DNA of 64,000 bases from JAQBVV01 sp965249205 (GTDB taxonomy: Bacteria > Acidobacteriota > Vicinamibacteria > Vicinamibacterales > UBA2999), in the NCBI GenBank assembly GCA_965249205.1, contig CBDFLL010000005.1, positions 62,001 through 126,000 on the forward strand, written 5' to 3'. This document shows positions 9,423-17,879 of this stretch, one piece after another (positions within the stretch are counted from its first letter, which is position 1; each line of letters begins with the position of its first letter). The translations under genes and the position numbers were made by a program. Under the pieces are notes generated by a model, which had not been told where the DNA came from, ran no database searches, and saw nothing but the letters and a program-made list of their open reading frames with translations.

Positions 9423-9477
9423 ATCGGACGGTGCGTAGCCGTGGCGTCCGCCGCAGTGCGCGGGACAGCCGTCCGAT
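9423..9477. repeat. Inverted repeat in the speA/thioesterase divergent gap
   Basis: ATCGGACGG at 9423-9431 and CCGTCCGAT at 9469-9477 form a perfect 9-bp inverted repeat, 37 bases apart, in the promoter region shared by two divergent genes. It could be a pair of operator half-sites or chance. Confidence 0.3.
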
Positions 9478-9522
9478 GCGTACAGTCAAAGTCGAGACGG
9501 CAGGTAGAATGTGGGAGGCCTC

Positions 9523-9933
9523 ATGTCGGATCGCATTCCCGCTATTAAGCTGCTGCTGCTGCCGAAGGACACCAACCCGACTGGCACTATCTTCGGCGGC
9601 GTCATTCTGTCGCACATCGATCTGGCGTCTGCCGTGGAGGCTCGCAAGGCCGCTCCGTGCCGCTACGTCACGCGTGCGATGAATCAGGTCGAGTTCCACC
9701 AGCCGGTCTTTGTCGGGGACGTGGTCAGCTTCTATACAGAGACCGTACGCGTCGGTCGGACGTCGATCACCGTTCGCGTGTCAGTTGAGGCGGAGCGCTG
9801 GAGTGGCGGTCTGGCGTCGTCGGCCGGCGGTCTGGGTGAACTGGTCAAGGTGACCGAAGCCGTTGTGGTGCTGGTTGCCGTGAACGATCATGGAAACCCC
9901 GTGCCGATCCGGCCTGAACCGTTGCAGGTCTGA
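9523..9933 (+). CDS. Acyl-CoA thioesterase, hotdog fold (YciA-like)
   Basis: 136 residues. Likely hydrolyses acyl-CoA thioesters. The hotdog core reads DTNPTGTIFGGVILSHIDLA, with the helix-borne acidic residue expected for YciA/ACOT enzymes, followed by AMNQVEFHQPVFVGDVVSF. The start at 9523 is preferred over the in-frame GTG at 9511 because a GGGAGG ribosome site (9513-9518) lies just upstream of the ATG. It is 5 bp from thrC and probably co-transcribed with it; no metabolic link to threonine synthesis is evident. Confidence 0.88.
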   Translation: MSDRIPAIKLLLLPKDTNPTGTIFGGVILSHIDLASAVEARKAAPCRYVTRAMNQVEFHQPVFVGDVVSFYTETVRVGRTSITVRVSVEAERWSGGLASSAGGLGELVKVTEAVVVLVAVNDHGNPVPIRPEPLQV

Positions 9934-9938
9934 CGCAC

Positions 9939-11216
9939 ATGAAATGGGTGAGTACGGGTCGGGCGTCGTTGTCCGTCCCCTTCATCGACGCGCTCTTCGC
10001 CGGCACGGCGCCGGACGGAGGATTGTATTTTCCGGATCATTTCGAGCCGCTACCCGACGCCAGCCTGGACGCGCTTGGGTCGGCTGATCTCGCCGAGACC
10101 GCATCGATCATTGGCGGGCATCTGCTGCGGGACGAGATTTCGGCATCCGACCTGTCTGCCCTCGTTCGCGATGCGCTCGATTTCCAGATTCCGCTCGTCC
10201 AGGTCACGGAACGGGTGTGGGCGCTGGAGTTGTTTCACGGACCGACGGGTGCGTTCAAGGACGTAGGCGCCCGCGTGCAAGCGCGGCTGCTGCATCACTT
10301 CACCGATGGCACGCCGCTCACGATTCTGGCGGCCACGTCGGGCGATACCGGCAGCGCGGTGGCCCAGGCGTTTCATGGCGTACCTGATACGCGCGTGATC
10401 GTGTTGTACCCGGAAGGGCAGGTCACGGCCGTGCAGGAGGCCCAGATGGCCTCGCTTGGCGGCAACATCACGGCGGTGGCCGTGCGCGGCACGTTCGATG
10501 ATTGCCAGCGCCTCGTCAAGCAGGCGTTCGCAGACGACGACCTGCGCGCGCATGTCTGGCTGACGCCGGCGAATTCGATCAACCTTGGACGATTGCTCCC
10601 CCAGGTGTTCTATTACTTTGTGCTGGCAGGCCTGAAGACCGATCCGATCGTATCGGTCCCAAGCGGCAACTTCGGCAATCTCACGGCTGGGCTCATCGCC
10701 AAGCGGATCGGCCTCCCAGTGCGGCGCTTTGTCGCGTCGACCAATGTGAATGATGTGGTGCCCGAATACCTGCGTTCGGGTGTGTATCAGCCTCGTGATT
10801 CGGTGCGGACAGTGGCGAATGCGATGGACGTCGGTGCGCCTAGCAACTTCGAACGTATACGGGCTCTGTACGACGACGATATCGATCGCATGCGGCGCGA
10901 CATCGCGGGAGCGTCGTTCACCGATGCGCGCATCGTGCGTGAAATCGGCGACGTATATCGGCAGCACGGATACCTGCTTGACCCACATGGCGCGACCGCA
11001 TGGCTGGGGTTGCAGCCGTTGCTGCAGGCCGATACCAGCGCGACGGGGGTGTTTCTGGCCACGGCGCATCCCGCGAAGTTTTGCGAGGTCGTGGAGCCTT
11101 CGATCGGAGAGCCCATCGCGCTGCCGTCCGCGCTGGCGGCCGCGCTGGCCCGTCCGCGCCACAGCGTGCCGTTGGCAGCCAACTATTCCGCCCTGGTGGA
11201 ACTTCTACGCCTCTAG
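9939..11216 (+). CDS. thrC: Threonine synthase
   Basis: 425 residues, a fold-type II PLP enzyme that makes threonine from O-phosphohomoserine. The N-terminal domain is typical (APDGGLYFPDHF), the PLP lysine is K107 in FHGPTGAFKDVGARV, the phosphate-binding segment is ATSGDTGSAVA, and SVPSGNFGNLTAG follows. The C-terminus contains GVFLATAHPAKF, as in the shorter bacterial class. It sits between the thioesterase and pepF, with small gaps. Confidence 0.96.
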   Translation: MKWVSTGRASLSVPFIDALFAGTAPDGGLYFPDHFEPLPDASLDALGSADLAETASIIGGHLLRDEISASDLSALVRDALDFQIPLVQVTERVWALELFHGPTGAFKDVGARVQARLLHHFTDGTPLTILAATSGDTGSAVAQAFHGVPDTRVIVLYPEGQVTAVQEAQMASLGGNITAVAVRGTFDDCQRLVKQAFADDDLRAHVWLTPANSINLGRLLPQVFYYFVLAGLKTDPIVSVPSGNFGNLTAGLIAKRIGLPVRRFVASTNVNDVVPEYLRSGVYQPRDSVRTVANAMDVGAPSNFERIRALYDDDIDRMRRDIAGASFTDARIVREIGDVYRQHGYLLDPHGATAWLGLQPLLQADTSATGVFLATAHPAKFCEVVEPSIGEPIALPSALAAALARPRHSVPLAANYSALVELLRL

Positions 11217-11252
11217 ATCAGGGTCATCTTTTCGCTATCTGAGTCCAGTCAT

Positions 11253-13097
11253 ATGCCACAACTCGATGCCTTTCGCCCCGTGCAGGGAACACTGCCGCCA
11301 CGCGACGCCATTCCTTCCCGCTACACCTGGGATCTGACGGCTATCTGTCGCGACTGGGACGAGTGGACGCGCGCCTACGGCGATCTCGAGTCGGAGATTA
11401 CCGCGTTCGCCGGACTTCAGGGCACGCTCGCGCAAGGCGCCGACTATCTGCTCACGGCGTTCCGCGCGATGGACGCGATGGGCGCCCTCAGCTATCAGGT
11501 CTGGTATTTCGCGTCGCTCCACTACGACCAGGACCAGCGCGACAACGCCATCGACGCGAGACGTCAGCAGGTCCAGATTCTCTTCGCACGGCAGCAGCAG
11601 GCCGGCTCATGGTTCAATCCGGAACTGCTCGCGATCCCGATTGAGGCCGTCCGGGATTGGATTGATGCGAGCGCCGAACTGGCGGTGTACCGCTTCGCGA
11701 TCGAGAGTTTGTTTCACGAGCAGGAGCACGTTCTCGACGAGCAAGGCGAGCGCCTGATGTCGTTTGCCGGCCGCTTCAACAGCGTGCCGCATGACAGCTA
11801 TGCCGCGCTGACGACGGCCGACGCGAAGTTTCCGTCCATCACACTCGGCGGCGGCGATCAGGTGACCTTGAGCTACGGCCAGTACCGGGTGCTGCTGGAG
11901 ACGAATCGGAGGCAAGAAGACCGCGCCGCGGCGTATCGGGCGTTCCATCGCTCGTACGCGGACAACCAGAACACCTACGCCGCGCTGTACAACGGCGTCC
12001 TGCAGCGCGACTGGTTTCACGCGCGTGCGCGAGGGTACGAGACGACACTCGATGGCGCCCTGCATGGCAACAATATTCCGACCTCGGTCGTCGAGAACCT
12101 GATCGCGGGTACGAGACAGGGCGTGGAACCGTTGCGGCGGTACCATCGTCTGCGACGACGTGTACTCGGCGTCGAGTCCTACCGCTTGTTCGATGTCTCT
12201 CTTTCCCTGGTTGAGCATGACGTCCGGTATGCCTACGACGAGGTCGGAGGTTGGGTCGTCGACTCGGTGGCGCCGCTCGGCGAGACCTACCAACGCGATG
12301 TGCGCCGGGCGTTTGACGAGGGGTGGATCGATGTCTACGAGAACATCGGGAAGCGGAGCGGAGCGTATTCGGCGCCGGTGTACGGGGCGCATCCGTACAT
12401 GCTGCTCAACTACAACGAGACGCTTGATGCCGTGTTCACGCTCGCCCACGAGATGGGCCACTCGATGCACACGTTGCTGTCACACCAGGCCCAGCCGTTT
12501 GTGTATGCGGGGTACACGATTTTTGTTGCTGAAGTGCCGTCCACGCTCAGCGAGGCGCTTTTTCTGGATCTGATGCTCGAGCGCGCGCGGTCGCGAGAGG
12601 AGCGGGTCGTTCTGCTTCAGCACGCGATCGACAGTATCGCGAGCACGTTCTATACACAGGTACTTTTCGCAGATTTCGAGCTGCAGGCGCACCGGCTGGT
12701 TGAGGAGGATCGTCCGGTGACCGCCGACGTGCTCAACACGTTGTACGCGACGTTGCTGCGCGACTACTACGGTGACGTCATGGATGAGGAAGAGGTGTCG
12801 CGCGTCACGTGGGCTCGCATCCCGCACTTCTTCAGCACGCCGTATTACGTCTACCAGTACGCGACATGTTTCGCGTCCACCGCGAAGATCATGCAAGGCC
12901 TGCGTGCGTCGGACGCCGGGATGAGGGCGGAGCGCGTAGGCCAATATCTGTCGCTGCTGCGGGCCGGCGGGAGCGATTATCCAATGAGCCTGCTCGCGCA
13001 AGCCGGCGTCGATCTCAGTCAGCCGGACACGGTGCTCGCGGTCGCGGCGGAGCTCGACACCCTTGTCGCCCGGCTGGAGACCGAGCTGGGGCAGTAG
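11253..13097 (+). CDS. pepF: Oligoendopeptidase F (M3 family metallopeptidase)
   Basis: 614 residues. A cytoplasmic zinc endopeptidase that cleaves short peptides. The zinc motif HEMGH is at residues 399-403 (TLAHEMGHSMHTLLS), with the third ligand glutamate expected in VAEVPSTLSEALF. The N-terminal part has the helical PepF/M3B layout. There is no signal peptide. It starts 36 bp after thrC and ends about 70 bp before the ArsR/methyltransferase gene. Confidence 0.95.
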   Translation: MPQLDAFRPVQGTLPPRDAIPSRYTWDLTAICRDWDEWTRAYGDLESEITAFAGLQGTLAQGADYLLTAFRAMDAMGALSYQVWYFASLHYDQDQRDNAIDARRQQVQILFARQQQAGSWFNPELLAIPIEAVRDWIDASAELAVYRFAIESLFHEQEHVLDEQGERLMSFAGRFNSVPHDSYAALTTADAKFPSITLGGGDQVTLSYGQYRVLLETNRRQEDRAAAYRAFHRSYADNQNTYAALYNGVLQRDWFHARARGYETTLDGALHGNNIPTSVVENLIAGTRQGVEPLRRYHRLRRRVLGVESYRLFDVSLSLVEHDVRYAYDEVGGWVVDSVAPLGETYQRDVRRAFDEGWIDVYENIGKRSGAYSAPVYGAHPYMLLNYNETLDAVFTLAHEMGHSMHTLLSHQAQPFVYAGYTIFVAEVPSTLSEALFLDLMLERARSREERVVLLQHAIDSIASTFYTQVLFADFELQAHRLVEEDRPVTADVLNTLYATLLRDYYGDVMDEEEVSRVTWARIPHFFSTPYYVYQYATCFASTAKIMQGLRASDAGMRAERVGQYLSLLRAGGSDYPMSLLAQAGVDLSQPDTVLAVAAELDTLVARLETELGQ

Positions 13098-13123
13098 GCC
13101 GCTCCGCACCTGCCCTCGCGGCC

Positions 13124-13152
13124 TTTACAGGGCGCGCCATCCGATGTAGCAT
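13124..13152 (+). promoter_or_regulatory. Candidate promoter of the ArsR/methyltransferase-ahcY operon
   Basis: TTTACA (13124-13129) and TAGCAT (13147-13152) with 17-bp spacing. The predicted transcription start, near 13159, falls inside the inverted repeat that follows, which suits a repressor operator. Confidence 0.5.
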
Positions 13153-13153
13153 T

Positions 13154-13173
13154 CCATCCGGATTAACGGATGG
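13154..13173 (+). promoter_or_regulatory. Palindromic candidate operator overlapping the regulator start codon
   Basis: CCATCCG-N6-CGGATGG is a perfect 7-bp inverted repeat immediately downstream of the candidate -10 element, and it covers the ATG at 13170. Likely site of autoregulation by the ArsR-family protein encoded here; binding is inferred. Confidence 0.55.
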
Positions 13174-14138
13174 TTGCGATTCTCGAACACATGTCGGCGC
13201 TAGCCGACCCCACACGGTGCCGGCTGCTGTTGCTGCTTGAAAGGCACGAACTGACCGTGTCCGAGCTGTGTGCAGTGTTGCGGTGCCCGCAGTCAAGCGT
13301 CAGTCGCCATTTGAAGACGCTCGCCGACGACGATTGGGTGAGCTCGCGTCGTGACGGGACCAGTCGTTTCTACAGCATGCCCCTGCACGACCTGGATTCC
13401 GGGGCGAGCCGACTGTGGCCCCTGATTCGCGAGCAGGTCGCGGCGACGGTTGCGGCGGGCCAGGACGACGTCCGGCTGCAGGGTGTGCTGACGCGCCGTC
13501 GGGCGAAGTCGCAGGAGTTTTTCGCGACGGCCGCAGGCGACTGGGATCGCCTTCGGAGCGATCTCTTTGGTGACACGTTCTATCTGTGGTCGGTGCTCGG
13601 CCTCATTGATCCGACACTTGTCGTTGGTGATCTGGGGTGCGGCACCGGGCAGCTCACCGAGACGATCGCGCCCTATGTCCGTCGCGTGATCGCTGTGGAC
13701 GGCTCAACCGACATGCTCGCTGCGGCGCGTCGTCGCGTGGGTGACCAGCCAAACGTCGACGTCCGGCAGGGCGATCTTGAAGCGCTGCCGCTTGACCCAG
13801 GGGAGCTTGACTGCGCGATGCTGGCGCTGGTGCTGCACTACGCACCACATCCGGCCAATGCGCTCGACGAGGTGGCGCGCGTGGTCAAGCCTGGCGGTCG
13901 TCTGCTGGTTGTCGACATGCTGCCGCACGAGCGCGAGGAATATCAGCAACAGATGGGCCACGTGTGGCTCGGATTCGCCGAGACGCAAATGTCGCGGTTT
14001 CTGACCGGAGCGGGATTCAGCGACATCCGCATACGCGTGCTGCCGATGGATCCTGACGCCAGAGGTCCCGGGCTGTTCGCGGCCGTCGCAACAAGAGGGG
14101 CGCACGTTCGCACGAAGGGGGACAGACGTCCTCATTGA
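13170..14138 (+). CDS. ArsR-family HTH fused to SAM-dependent methyltransferase domain (SahR-like regulator), upstream of ahcY
   Basis: 322 residues and a paralogue of the protein upstream of metH. The HTH is at about residues 5-70 (ALADPTRCRLLLLLERHELT, then CPQSSVSRHLKTLADDDWV). The methyltransferase fold begins near residue 150 with VVGDLGCGTGQLTETI, then VIAVDGS, GDLEALPLDPGELD and VVKPGGRLLVVDMLPHE. It lies 44 bp before ahcY. SAH is the substrate of AhcY and a typical ligand of such a fold, so a role as SAH-responsive repressor is a reasonable inference. The start could instead be the ATG at 13191, which aligns better with compact ArsR proteins; neither has a strong ribosome site. Confidence 0.85.
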   Translation: MVAILEHMSALADPTRCRLLLLLERHELTVSELCAVLRCPQSSVSRHLKTLADDDWVSSRRDGTSRFYSMPLHDLDSGASRLWPLIREQVAATVAAGQDDVRLQGVLTRRRAKSQEFFATAAGDWDRLRSDLFGDTFYLWSVLGLIDPTLVVGDLGCGTGQLTETIAPYVRRVIAVDGSTDMLAAARRRVGDQPNVDVRQGDLEALPLDPGELDCAMLALVLHYAPHPANALDEVARVVKPGGRLLVVDMLPHEREEYQQQMGHVWLGFAETQMSRFLTGAGFSDIRIRVLPMDPDARGPGLFAAVATRGAHVRTKGDRRPH

Positions 14139-14182
14139 GAGAGACGGGTTGTTGGACCCGTTCGAACACGAAAAGGAAATAG

Positions 14183-15688
14183 ATGATGGCAACAGTACTG
14201 ACCGAAAAGATGCACGCATTCGAAGCCGCCGAGAAAGCTGGACGGCCACCATACAAGGTCGCGGACGTGAACCTTGCCGAGTGGGGACGCAAGGAGCTTC
14301 GCCTGGCCGAACACGAGATGCCGGGACTCATGGCGCTCCGTGCACGATACGGGGCGAAGATGCCCCTGGCCGGCGCGCGCATAATGGGCAGTCTGCACAT
14401 GACGGTCCAGACTGCGGTGTTGATCGAAACGTTGACCGAGCTCGGTGCCGACGTGCGGTGGGTGTCCTGCAATATTTTCTCCACGCAGGACCACGCGGCG
14501 GTGGCGGTTGTCGTGGGTCGGCCGGAATCGGGCGGTACCCCTTCGGCGCCGAAGGGCACGCCGGTGTTCGCATGGAAGGGTGAGACGCTCGATGAGTATT
14601 GGTGGTGCACGGTCGAAGCGCTCGTCTGGCCGGATGGCGCCGGCCCATCGCTCATTGTTGATGACGGCGGCGATGCCACGCTCTTCGTACACAAGGCGGC
14701 CGAGTTCGAGGCCATGGGCAAGGTGCCGGACTTCAACTCGGAGAAAGACCCAGAGGAGTGGGGTGTCATCCTCGAAACCATCACCCGCGAGCTGAAGGCG
14801 AATCCGGGCCGATGGTCGGCGCTGGCTCATGCCATCCGGGGTGTCAGCGAGGAGACGACGACCGGTGTGCATCGGCTCTATCAGATGATGGAAGCTGGCA
14901 CGCTGCTGTTCCCGGCGATCAATGTCAACGATTCCGTGACGAAGAGCAAGTTCGACAACGTCTACGGCTGTCGGCACTCCCTGCCTGATGGTCTTGCGCG
15001 CGCCACTGACGTCATGCTCGGCGGCAAAATGGCGCTGGTCTTGGGATACGGCGAAGTTGGCAAAGGCTGCGCGCAGGCGCTGCGCGGACAGGGCTGCCGC
15101 GTGATGGTCACCGAGATCGATCCCATCTGCGCGCTGCAGGCGGCGATGGAGGGTTTCGAGGTCAACAGGATGGACGACGTGGTCGGGGAAGCGGACATCT
15201 TCGTCTCGACGACCGGCAACTTCAACATTATCACCGTGGAACACATGAAGCGAATGAAGGACAAGGCCATCATTGGCAACATCGGCCATTTCGACAATGA
15301 GATCGACATGGCTGGGCTCAAGAAGACCGAGGGTGTCGAGCGGATCAACATCAAGCCGCAGTACGACGAGTTCCGCTTCCCGGATGGTCATAGCGTGCTG
15401 GTGCTGGCGGAGGGGCGACTCCTGAATCTCGGGTGCGCCACCGGGCACCCCAGCTTCGTGATGTCAGCGTCGTTCACCAACCAAGTGCTCGCACAGCTTG
15501 AGCTGCACGCCAAGGCAGAGCAGTACGGCAAGACTGTGACCATGCTGCCGAAGGCGCTGGACGAGGAGGTTGCGCGGCTGCACCTCGATCATCTGGGTGT
15601 GAAGCTGACGCGGTTGTCGCAGGAACAGGCCGATTACATCGGCGTGCCGGTTGACGGCCCCTACAAACCCGATCACTATCGGTACTAG
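14183..15688 (+). CDS. ahcY: S-adenosylhomocysteinase
   Basis: 501 residues. Reversibly hydrolyses S-adenosylhomocysteine to adenosine and homocysteine, the step before MetH in the SAM cycle. The N-terminus (ADVNLAEWGRKELRLAEHEMPG), the catalytic segment GVSEETTTGVHRLYQM, NVNDSVTKSKFDNVYG, the NAD-binding loop LGYGEVGKGCAQ and the C-terminal PVDGPYKPDHYRY are all present. An AAGGA ribosome site precedes the ATG. Its homocysteine product feeds MetH, whose gene is in the same window under a paralogous regulator. Confidence 0.97.
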   Translation: MMATVLTEKMHAFEAAEKAGRPPYKVADVNLAEWGRKELRLAEHEMPGLMALRARYGAKMPLAGARIMGSLHMTVQTAVLIETLTELGADVRWVSCNIFSTQDHAAVAVVVGRPESGGTPSAPKGTPVFAWKGETLDEYWWCTVEALVWPDGAGPSLIVDDGGDATLFVHKAAEFEAMGKVPDFNSEKDPEEWGVILETITRELKANPGRWSALAHAIRGVSEETTTGVHRLYQMMEAGTLLFPAINVNDSVTKSKFDNVYGCRHSLPDGLARATDVMLGGKMALVLGYGEVGKGCAQALRGQGCRVMVTEIDPICALQAAMEGFEVNRMDDVVGEADIFVSTTGNFNIITVEHMKRMKDKAIIGNIGHFDNEIDMAGLKKTEGVERINIKPQYDEFRFPDGHSVLVLAEGRLLNLGCATGHPSFVMSASFTNQVLAQLELHAKAEQYGKTVTMLPKALDEEVARLHLDHLGVKLTRLSQEQADYIGVPVDGPYKPDHYRY

Positions 15689-15696
15689 ACACGAGC

Positions 15697-15726
15697 GGGC
15701 CTGCCTCCCTTGAGGGGGGCGGGCCC
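15697..15726 (+). terminator. GC-rich hairpin after ahcY (possible terminator)
   Basis: A 13-bp stem (15697-15709 with 15714-15726) with a TTGA loop, perfect if two G-U pairs are allowed. No T-tract follows, so any termination would be weak or factor-assisted. A second small stem, CCCCG-acgc-CGGGG, follows shortly after. Confidence 0.45.
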
Positions 15727-15813
15727 GGGGCACCCCGTCTTGCCTCCCCGACGCCGGGGCATGAGGGGTGGGTACCAGTTTCGGCTGGCGGCCGACGCCA
15801 GCGGTTGGGATCA

Positions 15814-17622
15814 ATGACGCTCAAGCCCGGCACACGTCTCGGCCCGTACGAGATTCTCTCGCTGCTCCCGCTTGCGGGCCTTGGTGAGATCTACCGGGGC
15901 CGCGATCACGACGATGAGCGTGACGTCACGATCCGTGTATTGCGGTTCGCCACCGACGCCGATCCGGCGTTGTTACCTCGCCTCTCCGCTGACGTGCTGG
16001 AATCGGCCGTCCTCACACACCCCAGCATTCCAAAGATCTACGACGTCGGAACGACGACAGACACGGTGTTCATCGTGTCCGAGCCGTTCGACGGCGAGAC
16101 GTTGCGGGCTCTCGTTGATCGGGGCGAATTGGCGATCGACGTGGCAACAGCGTGCATCGCGCAGGTCGCGGGTGCGCTCGCGGTCGCCAGCAAGAAGGGT
16201 ATGTCCCACGGGGACCTAAGAGCGGAGAACGTACTGCTGACGCCCGAGCGACGAACGGTCGTGCTTGGCTTTGGTTTGGCCGCTGCCACGGGTGGCGATG
16301 CCTCGTCGGACCAGGTCGCGTTTGAGGCTCTGTGCCACGACATGTTGCCGGAAGGACCGCCCGTCAGCGGTGCACCAAGGTGGTGGCGCCGCCCGGCTGT
16401 GGCCGTCGCTGTCGGCCTGCTAGCGCTGGCCGTTGGCATCGCTGTGGCCGTGACACTCACTGTGCAACAACGTGATCGCCAGAGCGCTCAGGCGTCCCGC
16501 ACGGCGATGGATGATGCGGTGACCCTGAATGGTGCGGCGTCAAACGAGTTCGCACCGCCGCCCGCGCAAGCAGCTGAAGGGGGCGTGGTGGACGAGACCC
16601 TGGTTCCGATCGACGAGGCCGCGGTAGCGGAGGTAGAAGCTGCATCGGAGGCAGCGGCCGAACCGCTGGAGGCCGCGTTGGAGGCAGTGACCGAACCGTT
16701 GGAGGCAGTGACCGAACCGCTGGAAGCCGAGTCCGAGGCAGTGACCGAACCGCTGGAAGCCGCGTCGGCGGGAGAAGAGGCCGACGGGTTGGATCCGCAA
16801 CCCGCACTGGGCGATCTCCAGGGCGCCGAGGTTGACGAACCGCTCCTGGTGGCGGGTGACGGCGTGGCAGCGGCTCTGCCGGTGCCCGAGGTATCGGCGG
16901 ACGCGGCGCCGCCCGCTCCGGTCCCGGGGACCGATGGCCGCGATGCGCGAAGCCTCATTGCCGAGGCGCTGGTGCGCTCGGCCGAATTCGATCTGCCTGG
17001 TGCGATGGAGCTACTGAGAGTGGCGGCCGAGCGTGGGGACGCCGGTTCGGAGGTCGGACTGATTTACCTTCGCGGCCTGGTTGATGCGCGCGACGCGTTT
17101 AGAGATGGTGGCACCGTCGCAGCGCTCGCTCCAGTACACGGGGCGATCGAGGCGCTCGCGGCACTCTCCCAGGGGCGCCGTGGCTCAGCGGAGATTGCAC
17201 GGTTGGTACTTCAGGCCGCCGCGGCGGCGGCGCAGAACGAACGAGGCGAGATGCGTCTGTATCTGGAGACGGCCATGCAGATGGAGGTGATTCAGAGTGC
17301 GGCGGGGCTGCCGGGCGCACCGCTCGTCAGTGCGACCGAGATCGCCGGCGATCTGTGGCTCCAGGTCGACCGGTACGAGGATGCGCGTCAGGTGTACGCC
17401 GACGCCGCGGATCGTGTCGGACCCTCGCTGCGGATCATGGTCGGGAGCGCGCGGGCCTCGAGCCGCCTCAAGGATGTATTGGCGGCATGCACGTCGTATG
17501 GAGCCCTGCTTGAGACGTGGGGCACGCGTCCAGGCCTGCCCGCCGAGATCGCGGAGGCACAGACCTACATCGAAGACGTCTGTGCGTCCGCAGACCTGCC
17601 GAGTCCCGACGCACCCGCCTGA
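15814..17622 (+). CDS. Membrane-anchored serine/threonine pseudokinase with periplasmic repeat region
   Basis: 602 residues from the ATG at 15814 (a TTG at 15805 is less likely). The start TLKPGTRLGPYEILSLL matches PknB-like kinases, but the active site is lost: the glycine loop is degenerate (LAGLGEIY), the beta-3 lysine is arginine (DVTIRVL), HRDxKxxN reads HGDLRAEN and DFG reads GFG. The C-lobe is cut short at about residue 185. A transmembrane helix (AVAVAVGLLALAVGIAVAVTL, about 195-215) follows, then an acidic EPLEA-type repeat stretch (about 270-310), then a TPR/Sel1-like helical region to the end. Probably a scaffold or signal sensor rather than an enzyme. It is followed closely by two more same-strand genes. 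Confidence 0.8.
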   Translation: MTLKPGTRLGPYEILSLLPLAGLGEIYRGRDHDDERDVTIRVLRFATDADPALLPRLSADVLESAVLTHPSIPKIYDVGTTTDTVFIVSEPFDGETLRALVDRGELAIDVATACIAQVAGALAVASKKGMSHGDLRAENVLLTPERRTVVLGFGLAAATGGDASSDQVAFEALCHDMLPEGPPVSGAPRWWRRPAVAVAVGLLALAVGIAVAVTLTVQQRDRQSAQASRTAMDDAVTLNGAASNEFAPPPAQAAEGGVVDETLVPIDEAAVAEVEAASEAAAEPLEAALEAVTEPLEAVTEPLEAESEAVTEPLEAASAGEEADGLDPQPALGDLQGAEVDEPLLVAGDGVAAALPVPEVSADAAPPAPVPGTDGRDARSLIAEALVRSAEFDLPGAMELLRVAAERGDAGSEVGLIYLRGLVDARDAFRDGGTVAALAPVHGAIEALAALSQGRRGSAEIARLVLQAAAAAAQNERGEMRLYLETAMQMEVIQSAAGLPGAPLVSATEIAGDLWLQVDRYEDARQVYADAADRVGPSLRIMVGSARASSRLKDVLAACTSYGALLETWGTRPGLPAEIAEAQTYIEDVCASADLPSPDAPA

Positions 17623-17629
17623 CCCACTC

Positions 17630-17878
17630 GTGGAACGCCGGTACAAGCAAGAGGTTCTCGATTATTTGGCCACCCACGGGGTGAGGCCGACGAGTGCAAC
17701 CTCTCCGGATCTTGTGCACGGGTTTCTCAACGATCTCTATCGATATGAATTGAGGCGCCTGCGCGACCGTCGCTTGCGGCGCGAGATCGTCAAATCGGAT
17801 TACCACGACCACGTGGTGGGCGTTCGTCGCCGGTACCCGTTGTTGGCGTTGAAGGTGTCGCAATGGATGGAGCCCTGA
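17630..17878 (+). CDS. Small uncharacterised protein
   Basis: 82 residues from a GTG at 17630. It is strongly basic and helical, with ERRYKQEVLDYLATHGVRP, then HGFLNDLYRYELRRLRDRRLRREI and VGVRRRYPLLALKVSQWMEP. It has no signal peptide, membrane segment or cysteine. It sits 7 bp after the pseudokinase gene and 1 bp before the aminotransferase gene, so it is translated within that operon. I know no function; the sequence looks like a real folded small protein rather than a shadow frame. Confidence 0.65.
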   Translation: MERRYKQEVLDYLATHGVRPTSATSPDLVHGFLNDLYRYELRRLRDRRLRREIVKSDYHDHVVGVRRRYPLLALKVSQWMEP

Positions 17879-17879
17879 C

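Noticed and set aside
10050..11162. 370-codon minus-strand frame opposite thrC
   Set aside because: Antisense shadow of a conserved PLP enzyme.
14139..14182. SAH riboswitch before ahcY
   Set aside because: The gap is only 44 bases. It contains one 6-bp hairpin (ACGGGT / ACCCGT), too little for the known SAH aptamer.
14132..15448. 438-codon minus-strand open frame opposite ahcY
   Set aside because: Antisense shadow of a highly conserved enzyme; no recognisable domain and no upstream signals.
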